Of a stretch of DNA of 64,000 bases, positions 50,024 to 62,594 are shown one piece after another (the first letter of the stretch is position 1; every line of letters begins with the position of its first letter). The notes beneath the pieces were generated by a model. That model was not told the origin of the DNA. It saw only the letters and a program-made list of their open reading frames with translations, and searched no databases. The position numbers were made by a program, and so were the translations under genes. Location: contig NZ_CP007151.1 in NCBI RefSeq assembly GCF_000830985.1, forward strand, positions 1,674,001-1,738,000, read 5' to 3'. Source of the stretch: Marinobacter similis. Lineage in GTDB: Bacteria; Pseudomonadota; Gammaproteobacteria; Pseudomonadales; Oleiphilaceae.

Positions 50024-50656
50024 TCAGTCGTCGGCGGGTGCTTCCAGCCAGTTTGTCAGTGCCTCACGGCACTCATCCACACCCCTTTTCGATGTCGCTG
50101 AAAACATGATCAGGTGATGCACGCAGCTGAACGGCTTCAGATCTTTGGCGATGCCCATCATGGCGGTTTTGGCCTGGCCGAATTTCAATTTGTCGGCTTT
50201 GGTGGCCAGAATCATCAGCGGAAGGTTGTTATGTTCACACCATTCCACCATCATTTGGTCAAATTCGGTCAGCGGGTGGCGGATATCCATCACCAGCACC
50301 AGGCCCCTTAGGCAGCGGCGGTCGTTCAGGTAGTGGCCCAGGTGCTTTTGCCAGTCGTCTTTGAGATCCCGGGACACCTTGGCGTAGCCATAGCCGGGCA
50401 GATCCACCAGACGGCAGCCCTCGCGGTTCAGGGTGAAGAAGTTGATCAACCGGGTGCGGCCCGGTGTTTTACTGGTCCGGGCCAGCTTGCCATGGGCGGT
50501 GATCGCATTGAGTGCGCTGGACTTGCCGGCGTTGGAGCGGCCGGCGAAGGCTACTTCGGCACCAAAATCCGGTGGGCATTCGTCCAGCCGGGAGGCGCTG
50601 ATCAAGAAGCGGGCACTGTTGAAAGAGACGGAGTTCGGGGTCAGATCAGGGTCCAC
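50024..50656 (-). CDS. engB: Ribosome-assembly GTPase EngB/YsxC
   Basis: Essential GTPase for 50S subunit assembly and cell division, 210 residues. The P-loop is GRSNAGKSSAL near residue 37, the switch region TPGRTRLINFF near 63, the G3 motif DLPGYGYAK near 80, and TKADK is G4. It is divergent from cytochrome c4, as in Pseudomonas. Confidence 0.96.
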   Translation of the reverse strand: MDPDLTPNSVSFNSARFLISASRLDECPPDFGAEVAFAGRSNAGKSSALNAITAHGKLARTSKTPGRTRLINFFTLNREGCRLVDLPGYGYAKVSRDLKDDWQKHLGHYLNDRRCLRGLVLVMDIRHPLTEFDQMMVEWCEHNNLPLMILATKADKLKFGQAKTAMMGIAKDLKPFSCVHHLIMFSATSKRGVDECREALTNWLEAPADD

Positions 50657-50699
50657 AGCGGTTGGCTTTCCTTTGGATTTCAGTTATCAGGGATTAATG

Positions 50700-50705
50700 T
50701 ATAAT
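50700..50705 (+). promoter_or_regulatory. -10 element before cytochrome c4
   Basis: Perfect TATAAT, about 125 bases before the cytochrome c4 start in the engB divergent region. No clear -35 is seen, so the promoter is tentative. Confidence 0.35.
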
Positions 50706-50830
50706 GCTACACCAAATCCGGGCGGCGCGCTGAGCGCGACCGCTGTCAGTCCCGGTTTTGCGCCTGATTGGTCAGTGCCTGCCGGCTGCACAACGAAGAA
50801 TACCTTTAAGATGAGAGAAGCGGAGCGAGC

Positions 50831-51439
50831 ATGAAAAAACTGATCGCAGGAGTTGTTCTCGGTGTAAGCCTCACAGCGATGGCACACGGGGCAGGAGATC
50901 CTCAAGCGGGCGAACAGAACGCAGCGGTATGCGCCGGATGTCATGGCCAGGCCGGCCAGAAGCCGATCATGGGCAGCTATCCTAAGCTGTCCGGGCTGGG
51001 TGAAAAGTACCTGTACAATCAGCTGGTAGCGATTCAAACCGGCGATCGTGCGATTGCTGAAATGACTGGTATCCTGGACGGTAAGTCCGAGCAGGAGTTG
51101 CGGGATCTGGCCGCCTATTTCGACGACCAGGAAATGCCCCTGAGCCAGGCCAACCCGGACCTGATTGAGCAGGGCGCGGCTCTGTACCGTGGTGGCAACA
51201 TGGCCTCCGGTGTGCCAGCCTGTGCTGGCTGTCATAGTCCGCAGGGTAAAGGCAACGAGCCCGGCGGCTATCCCCGCCTGAGTGGCCAGAACGCCGAATA
51301 CATCAGCAAGCAGCTGAAGGCTTACCGTGGCGGCGAGCGGGCCACTGGCTCCAACGCGGCCATCATGATGGACGTGGCGGCCAAGCTGACCGACGCCGAA
51401 ATCGAGGCGGTTGCCAACTACGTGTCTGGCCTGCACTGA
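50831..51439 (+). CDS. Cytochrome c4, di-haem
   Basis: Periplasmic di-haem electron carrier, 202 residues. A signal peptide (residues 1-21) ends at AHGA. Two CxxCH haem sites, both CAGCH, lie near residues 36 and 136, each in a duplicated domain with a conserved YPxLSG. It probably links the bc1 complex to a terminal oxidase such as cbb3. It precedes a strong terminator. Confidence 0.95.
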   Translation: MKKLIAGVVLGVSLTAMAHGAGDPQAGEQNAAVCAGCHGQAGQKPIMGSYPKLSGLGEKYLYNQLVAIQTGDRAIAEMTGILDGKSEQELRDLAAYFDDQEMPLSQANPDLIEQGAALYRGGNMASGVPACAGCHSPQGKGNEPGGYPRLSGQNAEYISKQLKAYRGGERATGSNAAIMMDVAAKLTDAEIEAVANYVSGLH

Positions 51440-51469
51440 TTGAACAGCGCGTAGCTGAGACTCCAAAGA

Positions 51470-51492
51470 CCCCGCCTCAGGCGGGGTTTTTT
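51470..51492 (+). terminator. Rho-independent terminator after cytochrome c4
   Basis: CCCCGCC (51470-51476), a TCA loop and GGCGGGG (51480-51486), followed by six T. Confidence 0.93.
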
Positions 51493-51600
51493 ATTGCTTA
51501 CGGCTCTGTAATCGGCTGATTTACTCCGTCTGTGGAACTTTTTCCGCTGGCTGGGTCATAATCCCTCACACTTACGACTTCACGATATCGGAGATGTCTA

Positions 51601-52233
51601 ATGATCAGAACACTTGGAGCGGCAACTTTCCTGGCTGCGATGTTTGCCTTTGGTGCCCCGGCCAGTGCCGAAACCTGGGAAGAGGGAACTCACTATCAGA
51701 AACTGGATACGCCGGTTCGCACGGACGACAACGGCAAGATCGAAGTGGCTGAGGTGTTTTGGTATGGCTGCCCGCACTGCTACAACTTCAAACCGGTGGT
51801 TGAGGCCTGGGAAGAAGACATGGCCGACGATGTCGAGTTTGTGATGATGCCGGCCGCCCTTGGCCGTTCCTGGGAGCCCCACGCCCGCGCTTACTACGCG
51901 CTTGATGCCATGGGTGAACTGCACAAGGTGCATGACGCACTGTTTGATGCCCTGGCCGGCGAGCGCCGTCAGCTGAACACTCCGGAGGCACTGGCGGACT
52001 TCGTGGCCGGTCATGGTGTCGATGGAGAAGCGTTCCTGAAGAACTACCAGAGCTTTGGTGTGAACGCCCGGATGCAGCAAGCCCAGTCGAAAATTCGGGG
52101 AGCGCGCATCACCGGTGTTCCAACTATGCTGGTAAATGGCAAGTACAAAGTGAGCGCTTCCATGGCCGGCAGTCACGAGGCCGCCCTGGACGTTGTCGAC
52201 TACCTGGTCGCCAAGGAGCGTGAAGCCGAGTAA
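51601..52233 (+). CDS. dsbA: Periplasmic disulfide oxidoreductase DsbA
   Basis: Introduces disulfide bonds into exported proteins. 210 residues with a signal peptide ending near ASA (residue 23). The active site is C57-P-H-C60, the strongly oxidising DsbA type, with the cis-proline in TGVPTMLVNG. It is conserved next to cytochrome c4 and an EEP-family gene in Pseudomonas. Confidence 0.95.
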   Translation: MIRTLGAATFLAAMFAFGAPASAETWEEGTHYQKLDTPVRTDDNGKIEVAEVFWYGCPHCYNFKPVVEAWEEDMADDVEFVMMPAALGRSWEPHARAYYALDAMGELHKVHDALFDALAGERRQLNTPEALADFVAGHGVDGEAFLKNYQSFGVNARMQQAQSKIRGARITGVPTMLVNGKYKVSASMAGSHEAALDVVDYLVAKEREAE

Positions 52234-52248
52234 CGGGGCCGTCCGCGG

Positions 52249-52292
52249 CCTTCGGGTCGCGGAACCTTCGCCTTCGGGTTGCGGAACCTTCG
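52249..52292 (+). repeat. Tandem 22-base direct repeat
   Basis: Two adjacent copies (52249-52270 and 52271-52292) of a CCTTCGGGtcGCGGAACCTTCG unit, differing at one position. They lie between dsbA and the EEP-family gene, ending 22 bases before its ATG. Confidence 0.75.
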
Positions 52293-52314
52293 AGAGTTGA
52301 GTGGGGCTGGCAGC

Positions 52315-53175
52315 ATGTACAAGCGAATCCGTAAGCAGTTCAGCGGGACGGCGAAAGCGGGCGAAACGCCTCGCAGTACTTGCTCGGGCTTTGAACATGT
52401 GCCGGAGTTTGAGCCCCACCGACACATCCGGTTGCTGACCTTCAATATCCAGGTTGGCATCAATACCTCATCTTATCGGCACTATCTGACCCGCAGTTGG
52501 CAGCACATACTGCCTCACCGTAATCGGATCCAGACCCTGGACCGCATTGCCCATCTGATCGGTAACTACGACGTGGTCGCGCTGCAGGAGTGCGACGGCG
52601 GCAGCCTGCGCAGTGGTTACATTAATCAGGTTCAGTATCTGGCCGAAGCGGCGGGTATTCCTTACTGGTACCAGCAGCTGAACCGCAATCTCGGGCAGAT
52701 CGCCCAGCACAGCAATGGTTTGCTGAGCCGTTTCCGGCCGCTGGATGTCACCGAGCACAAATTGCCCGGACTGATTCCGGGGCGAGGCGCCATTATCGCC
52801 CGCTATGGTTCTGAGGACGATCCGCTGGTGTTGGTATTGATGCACCTGTCGCTGAGTAAGGCGGCGCAGCAGCGCCAGCTCGGCTACATTCGTGAGCTGA
52901 TTGCCGACTACCAGCATGTTGTGCTGATGGGGGATATGAACAACCACGCCGAAGAGCTGCTGACCCAGACCCCGTTAAAGGAAACCGATCTGATCCCGCT
53001 TCCGGAGTCGGCGCACAGTTTCCCGAGCTGGCGGCCGGAAAAGGCGCTGGATCATATTCTGGTGAGCCCGTCGCTGGAAATCCGCCGGTCAGAAGTGGTG
53101 AGTTATCCGGTTTCGGACCACTTGCCCATTGCCATGGATGTGGCGCTGCCAAAAGGGTATTTGGAGACTTTCTAG
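52315..53175 (+). CDS. Endonuclease/exonuclease/phosphatase family protein
   Basis: A 286-residue metal-dependent phosphohydrolase of the EEP fold. Signs are LLTFNIQVGINTS near residue 40, ALQECDGGSLR for the metal Glu, LMGDMNNHAEEL, and the final DHLPIAMDV His. No signal peptide. Substrates may be nucleic acid or phospholipid; this subgroup is uncharacterised. An open frame from 52279 is ignored because ATG 52315 fits better. Confidence 0.87.
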   Translation: MYKRIRKQFSGTAKAGETPRSTCSGFEHVPEFEPHRHIRLLTFNIQVGINTSSYRHYLTRSWQHILPHRNRIQTLDRIAHLIGNYDVVALQECDGGSLRSGYINQVQYLAEAAGIPYWYQQLNRNLGQIAQHSNGLLSRFRPLDVTEHKLPGLIPGRGAIIARYGSEDDPLVLVLMHLSLSKAAQQRQLGYIRELIADYQHVVLMGDMNNHAEELLTQTPLKETDLIPLPESAHSFPSWRPEKALDHILVSPSLEIRRSEVVSYPVSDHLPIAMDVALPKGYLETF

Positions 53176-53215
53176 TCTTGGTCCAGTTTTGGTTCAGGTA
53201 TAAGATTTCAGGCAC

Positions 53216-53245
53216 AAAAAACCCGGATAAGCGCCGGGTTTTTTT
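53216..53245. terminator. Bidirectional terminator between the EEP gene and rpmG
   Basis: AAAAAACCCGG pairs with CCGGGTTTTTTT around a 7-base loop, with both A and T tracts, between convergent genes. Confidence 0.88.
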
Positions 53246-53264
53246 GTGGATGCCGGATCAGTTA

Positions 53265-53420
53265 TTACTTGATCTTGGCTTCCTTGTACGCAACGTGCTT
53301 GCGGACAACCGGATCATACTTTTTGATCTCGATCTTTTCCGGAGTGTTACGCTTGTTCTTGTTGGTCGTGTAGAAGTGACCAGTGCCTGCTGATGATACC
53401 AGCTTGATTTTCTCGCGCAT
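53265..53420 (-). CDS. rpmG: 50S ribosomal protein L33
   Basis: A 51-residue basic protein: [19 protein letters not shown] at the start and [18 protein letters not shown] at the end match bacterial L33 without the zinc-binding cysteines. It follows rpmB by 11 bases on the minus strand, the standard rpmBG operon. The ribosome site is AAGGAGCC. Confidence 0.97.
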   Translation of the reverse strand: MREKIKLVSSAGTGHFYTTNKNKRNTPEKIEIKKYDPVVRKHVAYKEAKIK

Positions 53421-53431
53421 GATGCGGCTCC

Positions 53432-53668
53432 TTAAAATTTCTCGCCGCGGGCACGAAGATCTGCCAGCACAGCGTCAATGCCTTTTTTGTCGATGATGCG
53501 CATGCCCTTGGTGGATACGCGCAGCTTCACGAAACGCTTCTCGGACTCAACCCAGAAACGGTGGTTCTGCAGATTCGGCAGAAAACGACGACGAGTGTGA
53601 TTCATCGCGTGGGAAACGTTATTACCGGATACCGGACGCTTACCGGTAACCTGACAAACTCTGGACAT
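53432..53668 (-). CDS. rpmB: 50S ribosomal protein L28
   Basis: A 78-residue ribosomal protein. [37 protein letters not shown] and [15 protein letters not shown] are the L28 signature. ATG 53668 is chosen over an upstream start at 53689 because the family begins with MSRVC. Upstream lies a 217-base gap to radC. Confidence 0.97.
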   Translation of the reverse strand: MSRVCQVTGKRPVSGNNVSHAMNHTRRRFLPNLQNHRFWVESEKRFVKLRVSTKGMRIIDKKGIDAVLADLRARGEKF

Positions 53669-53885
53669 ACTTGCCTCCGACCTGAGCAATGGTCTCTATA
53701 GTACAAATTCGTTTTTAATGCGTCTCTGGTTGCTAAGGAACGCTTGCGCCCCTGTTTCGCGCCTCTAAACTGAACGCTGCTCGCCAGACGCCGCCAGAAA
53801 GGGACGCTTTTATACCAGAACTCGCCCCCCAACGCAAAAAATTGTTGGGAATTTGGCCAGTTTTCCGGCGCCATGGTTCGGGCAA

Positions 53886-54558
53886 TCACATCAGTCCGCG
53901 TTCAGCCAGCGATACTACCTCACCGTGGCCGACAACCATATGGTCAAGAACCCTGATATCGACCAGAGTCAGTGCTTCTTTCAAGCGCCGGGTCAGGGCC
54001 ACGTCCGCCTCGCTCGGTTCGGCCACCCCGGACGGGTGGTTGTGGGCAAAGATAACGGCAGCGGCATTGTCCTCCAGAGCTGGCGCACCACCTCGCGGGG
54101 GTACACTGCGGCACCGTCGATGGTGCCACGGAACAGCTCACGGTACTGAATGACCCGATGCCGGTTATCAAGAAACAGTCCAGCGAACACTTCGTGAGGG
54201 TAGGTGCCGAGCCGGCTGGTCAGGAAGCGACGGGTGTCCTCTGGTGAGCGCAGCGGGTCTCCCTGGCGTAGCGGTTCATCCATCACCCGCCGGGCCATTT
54301 CCATGGCGGCCTGGACCTGGGCGTATTTGGCGGTACCCAGTCCCTTGGTGTCGCAGAATTGGCTGCGGGAGGCGGTCATCAGGCGCGCAGGCTGCCAAAT
54401 CGGTTGATCAGAGTGCGCGCCATGGTCATCACCGGCATGCCGGTGGTGCCGGTGCGCAGGAAGATGGCCAGTAGTTCGGCATCCGACAGGCTGTCGGCGC
54501 CGTGAGCGAGCAACCGTTCCCGGGGGCGCTCGTCCGGGCGCCAGGACGGAGTGTTCAT
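53886..54558 (-). CDS. radC: DNA repair-associated JAMM protein RadC (two frameshifts)
   Basis: A UPF0758/RadC protein of about 224 residues; the function is unresolved and the original repair role is doubtful. The N-terminal part is [17 protein letters not shown] followed by a helix-hairpin-helix ([18 protein letters not shown]). The C-terminal JAMM site is [14 protein letters not shown]. Two losses are seen on the minus strand: near 54383 GCCTGATG should be GCCCTGATG (LRALMTASR), and near 54085 CAGCTCTGG should be CAGGCTCTGG ([17 protein letters not shown]). It is divergent from coaBC, as in Pseudomonas and E. coli. Confidence 0.87.
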
Positions 54559-54736
54559 AGGCTTTCCTTGCAGGTTCTAGTGGCTTCAGACGCATCCTGC
54601 GTCGGCCTTGATTCGAGATTACAAAGGTTACTTTAAAAAGTAACAATCGGTAAACGTCCGGCCACGCATGCAGCTGTCTGTGGCGCCTGAGCATGCTATC
54701 TTATAAGCTTTCTTTTTATGAAGATACGGAGCCCCT

Positions 54737-55939
54737 ATGGCCGCCAAACGAATTCTGCTGGGCATTACCGGCGGTATTGCTGCCTATAAGAGTGCGGAGC
54801 TGGTTCGTCTGCTGAAAAAGGCCGGCCACAGCGTGAGGGTAGTCATGACCCGCGGTGCCGAGGCCTTTGTCACTCCGCTGACCTTCCAGGCCCTCAGTGG
54901 CGAGCCGGTTCGGACCTCGTTGCTGGATCCTGAGGCCGAAGCCGGCATGGGGCACATCGAATTGGCGAAATGGGCGGATCAGGTGGTTATCGCACCGGCC
55001 TCGGCTGATTTTATCGCGCGCCTGGCCAATGGCATGGCCGATGATCTGCTGACGACCCTGTGCTGCGCCACCGAAGCGCCAATTGCCGTTGCCCCGGCGA
55101 TGAATCAGGCCATGTGGGGCAACCACCGCACCCAGCGTAACCTCCGGTTATTGCAGGACGATCCGCAGGTCACGCTGTGGGGGCCGGACCAGGGTGAGCA
55201 GGCCTGTGGCGATACCGGTCCGGGTCGGATGCTGGAGCCGCTGGTGCTGGCGGGTTTGGTCGCCGGTCAGCCGCCCACCGGTGTCCTGACGGGCAAGCGG
55301 GTGGTGATTACCGCAGGGCCGACTCGAGAGCCGATTGATCCGGTGCGCTACATCAGCAACCACAGTTCCGGAAAGATGGGCTACGCCCTGGCCGCGGCTG
55401 CCCGGGATGCCGGTGCGGAGGTGGTGCTTATCAGCGGTCCGGTTGCCATCCCAGCGCCTTCTGGTGTCGAGGTGCGCAATGTGACGACCGCGGCGGACAT
55501 GCTGAAGGCGTCGTCAGAGGCGGTCGATGTCGGTTGTGACCTGTTTATCGCCAGTGCGGCGGTGGCCGATTACCGTCCACAAAGCTGCGAGTCCGACAAA
55601 ATCAAAAAATCCAGCGAGCAGATGGCGCTGTCGCTGGTGCGCAACCCGGACACCCTGGCCACCATTGCCGCCCGGGCCGATGCCCCCTTTACCGTGGGCT
55701 TTGCCGCCGAAACCACTGACGTAGCCCGGTACGCTATCGACAAGATGCAGCGCAAGAAACTCCAGATGATTGTCGCCAATGACGTCTCGGTGCCGGGGCT
55801 CGGCTTCAACAGTGACAACAACGCGGTGACGGTGTTCTGGCCGGACGGCCAGGCCTCCATCGGGCCGGACAGCAAACAACGGATTGCCGATCGCCTGATG
55901 GCACTGATCGGCGAACATCTTGACCAGGCGACGGGCTGA
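54737..55939 (+). CDS. coaBC: Bifunctional CoaBC (phosphopantothenoylcysteine decarboxylase/synthetase)
   Basis: Joins cysteine to phosphopantothenate and decarboxylates the product in CoA synthesis. 400 residues, intact. The CoaC half has GGIAAYKSAELVR, the PAMNQAMW motif and the active Cys in ACGDTGPGRM. The CoaB half has ITAGPTREPIDPVRYISNHSSGKMG and FAAET. dut follows 36 bases later and starts the coaBC-dut-algC-argB block known from Pseudomonas. Confidence 0.96.
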   Translation: MAAKRILLGITGGIAAYKSAELVRLLKKAGHSVRVVMTRGAEAFVTPLTFQALSGEPVRTSLLDPEAEAGMGHIELAKWADQVVIAPASADFIARLANGMADDLLTTLCCATEAPIAVAPAMNQAMWGNHRTQRNLRLLQDDPQVTLWGPDQGEQACGDTGPGRMLEPLVLAGLVAGQPPTGVLTGKRVVITAGPTREPIDPVRYISNHSSGKMGYALAAAARDAGAEVVLISGPVAIPAPSGVEVRNVTTAADMLKASSEAVDVGCDLFIASAAVADYRPQSCESDKIKKSSEQMALSLVRNPDTLATIAARADAPFTVGFAAETTDVARYAIDKMQRKKLQMIVANDVSVPGLGFNSDNNAVTVFWPDGQASIGPDSKQRIADRLMALIGEHLDQATG

Positions 55940-55975
55940 GCTCGAACCGCTTCCTCTTTCAGTAATAGGATGATT

Positions 55976-56437
55976 ATGACCACGAAAAAACTTCAGGTGC
56001 GGATACTGGATGAGCGCATTGGCAACCAGATCGCATTTCCGGAATACGCCACCGATGGCTCCGCCGGTCTGGACCTCAGGGCCTGCCTCGACCAGCCTCT
56101 GACCCTCGAGCCGGGCCAGACCCAGCTGATCAAAACCGGCCTGTCGATTCATATCGGAGATCCTGCGCTGGCGGCGATGATCCTTCCGCGCAGCGGACTC
56201 GGCCACAAACACGGCATCGTACTGGGTAACCTGGTCGGGCTGATTGATTCCGACTACCAGGGTGAACTCATGGTGTCCTGCTGGAATCGTGGCCAAACCA
56301 CCTTCACCATCGAAGTGGGAGAGCGCATTGCCCAGCTGGTTCTGGTGCCGGTAGTTCAGGCAGATTTCGAAGTGGTGTCAGAATTCAATGTCAGTGATCG
56401 CGGCGAGGGCGGCTTTGGTTCGACCGGTACTCACTGA
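55976..56437 (+). CDS. dut: dUTP diphosphatase Dut
   Basis: Hydrolyses dUTP to dUMP, keeping uracil out of DNA. 153 residues, trimeric dUTPase type. Motifs in order: [38 protein letters not shown] and the flexible C-terminal [16 protein letters not shown] 55976 is preferred to 55970, with AGGATG before it. Confidence 0.96.
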   Translation: MTTKKLQVRILDERIGNQIAFPEYATDGSAGLDLRACLDQPLTLEPGQTQLIKTGLSIHIGDPALAAMILPRSGLGHKHGIVLGNLVGLIDSDYQGELMVSCWNRGQTTFTIEVGERIAQLVLVPVVQADFEVVSEFNVSDRGEGGFGSTGTH

Positions 56438-56529
56438 GTCGCGGCCCTGCCACGCACAACCCCAGGCCGGCGTCTATACTGAGCGCAACGTGCGAGTTCA
56501 GGATAAAAAATACAACAGCAGGAAGGATT

Positions 56530-60097
<3,568 letters not shown>

Positions 60098-60121
60098 ACG
60101 TCTGGTACGAGGAGACTGTGG

Positions 60122-61370
60122 ATGAAGCGCCTGCTGAAACTGCTGGTTGTGCTCGGGCTGGGCGGCTTTGTGGTGTTCAAGGCCGGGGTCTGGTGGTTGA
60201 CTGACCAGCGCCTGGCCGAGGCCCGGTCCGCTCTGGAGTCGTACGGCGTGATCGAGCGCGGCACCATCAGTTCGGGCGTTGACGGCCGGGTGCTGTTGTC
60301 CGGCAGCAGTTGGCAGGACTTTCGGTTGACCCGTCCTTTGGAAATCGGTCGCCTTGAGTTCGATGCCGGATCGCCTCTGGATCTGGCGTCGGCCCTGATA
60401 GACCCGGGCACACTGCCGAACAGCTGGACCTGCAAGCCGACGGGCTGGGGCTGGTGCTTGAGGCCACTATGTTTCGCAACTGGGTTACGGCCGAGGGTCA
60501 GAACAGCAGTGGTGAGCCCACGCTGATGACCCTGTCCTGCGCGCCGGATCCGCGCCAGCAGCTGGGCAGTGGCGACCTGATGCGGATGGGGATCACCGCA
60601 TTGGGCGGCGAAGTCCTGATCCGGCAGAACGCCGACGGTGTTCACGCCGAGCTGAACACGGCGGGCACCGGCAGCCTGGAGCTGCAATGGCCCGACGCCC
60701 GAATTGATGTGATAGACCCGAACGCGTGCTCGACAGCACCACCCAGGCCATGACCGTGACCCTGCGCGATGGTGGCTTGATGCGCCGGGTAGCAGCCTAC
60801 TGCGCCCGTGAGGCGGGGCTGGAGCCATCGGCCTGGGCCGACCAGACTCTGGCTGCTTTTCAGCAGGGCCTCGACGCCCGGGGCCTGAATGCCAGCCGGC
60901 AACTGCTTGCGCTGTATCGGCAATGGCTGCTGGAAGGGGGCGAAATAACGGTGGCTGTGCAGCCGCAAGCGCCCGCCCTTGGCATCCCGATTGTGCCCGT
61001 GGGCGAAGAGCCTGAGGGTGCCGAATGGACCGTGGCGTACAACGGCGCCACAGTGCCCGATGTGTTCCTGCGTGAAGCCGAACCGGTGCTCGCGGAGCCT
61101 GATCCGGGGGCTGCCGAACCCGCTGTGCAGCAGGAGAACCCGGAGGTGCAAGGGTGGTATGCTGCTTCGGTTGAGAATGCCAGTCAGTGGATAGGGCGCC
61201 AGGTGCGCGTCACCTTGTCCAATGACAACGTGGTTGAAGGTCGGCTGGTCAGCGTCAGCGAGCGCGAGCTTGAAGTCGCTCGGGTCGTGGCGGGCGGTGA
61301 AGTAGCGTATCCAATGCTGGCGCGTGCCATTACCGGTTTTGAGGTGTGGCGGCGCGGTCGCAAACAGTGA
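60122..61370 (+). CDS. Uncharacterised membrane-anchored protein in the arginine operon (two frameshifts)
   Basis: About 416 residues restored. Residues 5-24 are a membrane anchor, followed by a periplasmic, strand-rich region, a helical part (LNASRQLLALYRQWLLEGG) and a Pro/Glu-rich linker. A compact C-terminal domain (WIGRQVRVTLSNDNVVEGRL to AITGFEVWRRGRKQ) looks like a small SH3/Sm-like beta-barrel. Two losses occur: near 60413 CTGCCGAA should be CTGCCCGAA, and near 60731 a base is missing in GCGTGC. Spacing of 24-25 bases on both sides from argB and argE suggests co-transcription. I cannot assign a function. Confidence 0.65.
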
Positions 61371-61395
61371 CCCGAATCGGGTCCGAGGGGAGTGT

Positions 61396-62563
61396 ATGTC
61401 GCAGTCTGAAGTAAATGTTGCGTCGGTTCCGGGCGTCAAGGACATGTTGACGCGTTTGATCTCCCTGCCTTCGATAAGCAGTGCCTCGGCCAAGTGGGAT
61501 CACAGCAACGAAGCGGTTGTTCGGATTCTGGCCGAGTGGCTGGAGCCCCTGGCTTTGCCGTCGAAATCCTGGAAGTACCGGGCATGCCCGGCAAATTCAA
61601 CCTGATTGCCACCCTGGGCAGTGGCCCAGGAGGGTTGGTGCTGTCCGGTCATACCGATACGGTGCCCTACGACGATCAGCGCTGGACCAGCGATCCGTTC
61701 ACCCTGACCGAGCGGGATAACCGTTGGTACGGGCTTGGCACCTGTGACATGAAAGGCTTTTTCGCCCTGGCTATCGAAGCCGCCCGGGAGTTCGCCGGTT
61801 TGCCGATGAAGGAGCCCCTGATTCTGCTGGCGACCGCCGATGAGGAAAGCTCCATGAATGGGGCCCGGGCGCTCGCCGAGGCGGGCAAGCCCAAGGCCCG
61901 TTACGCGGTCATTGGCGAGCCTACCAGTCTGAAGCCGGTGCGTATGCACAAGGGCATCATGATGGAACGCCTGAAGTTCGAGGGCCAGTCTGGCCATTCC
62001 TCGAACCCCGCACTCGGTCGCAATGCCCTGGAAGGGATGCATGAAGCCCTGTCTGAGCTTTTGACCCTCCGCGGTCAGTGGCAGGAACAGTACCGCAACC
62101 CGAACTTCGAGGTTCAGGTGCCTACCTGAATCTTGGCTGCATTCACGGTGGCGATAATCCCAACCGCATCTGTGCCCAGTGCGAGCTGCATTTCGATCTT
62201 CGGCCACTGCCAGGCATGGACATGGAGAGCCTGCGCCAGGCCATCCTGAGCAAGGTGCGGCCGGTGGCCGAGCGCCGGGAGCTGAGCATGGAGTTCGAGC
62301 CGCTGTTCGATGGCGTACCACCCTTCGAAACGCCGGCCGACGCCGCACTGGTAAAGGCCTGTGAAAAGCTGACCGGGCACACCGCTCACGCGGTGGCCTT
62401 CGCCACCGAGGCGCCCTGGCTGCAAAAACTGGGTCTGGAAACCCTGGTCATGGGGCCTGGCTCCATTGATCAGGCCCATCAGCCCGATGAGTACATTGAG
62501 CTGGCCCAGCTGGAGCCGACGATTCGGATCCTGAAGGGGCTGATCAGACAATTCTGCTTGTAA
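61396..62563 (+). CDS. argE: Acetylornithine deacetylase ArgE (two frameshifts)
   Basis: Hydrolyses N-acetylornithine to ornithine; zinc peptidase M20 family, about 389 residues. The first zinc His is in LSGHTDTVPY, then GLGTCDMKGFFA with the bridging Asp, ADEESSMNG with the catalytic Glu, and a late GPGSIDQAHQPDEY His. Losses: near 61552 CTGGCTTT should be CTGGGCTTT (PLGFAVEILEVPG), and near 62123 ACCTGAAT should be ACCCTGAAT (TLNLGCIHGGDNPNRIC). ATG 61396 follows GGGGAG. Confidence 0.92.
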
Positions 62564-62594
62564 GAAGCTTGTAACGACTAACTTGGAGACCGGG

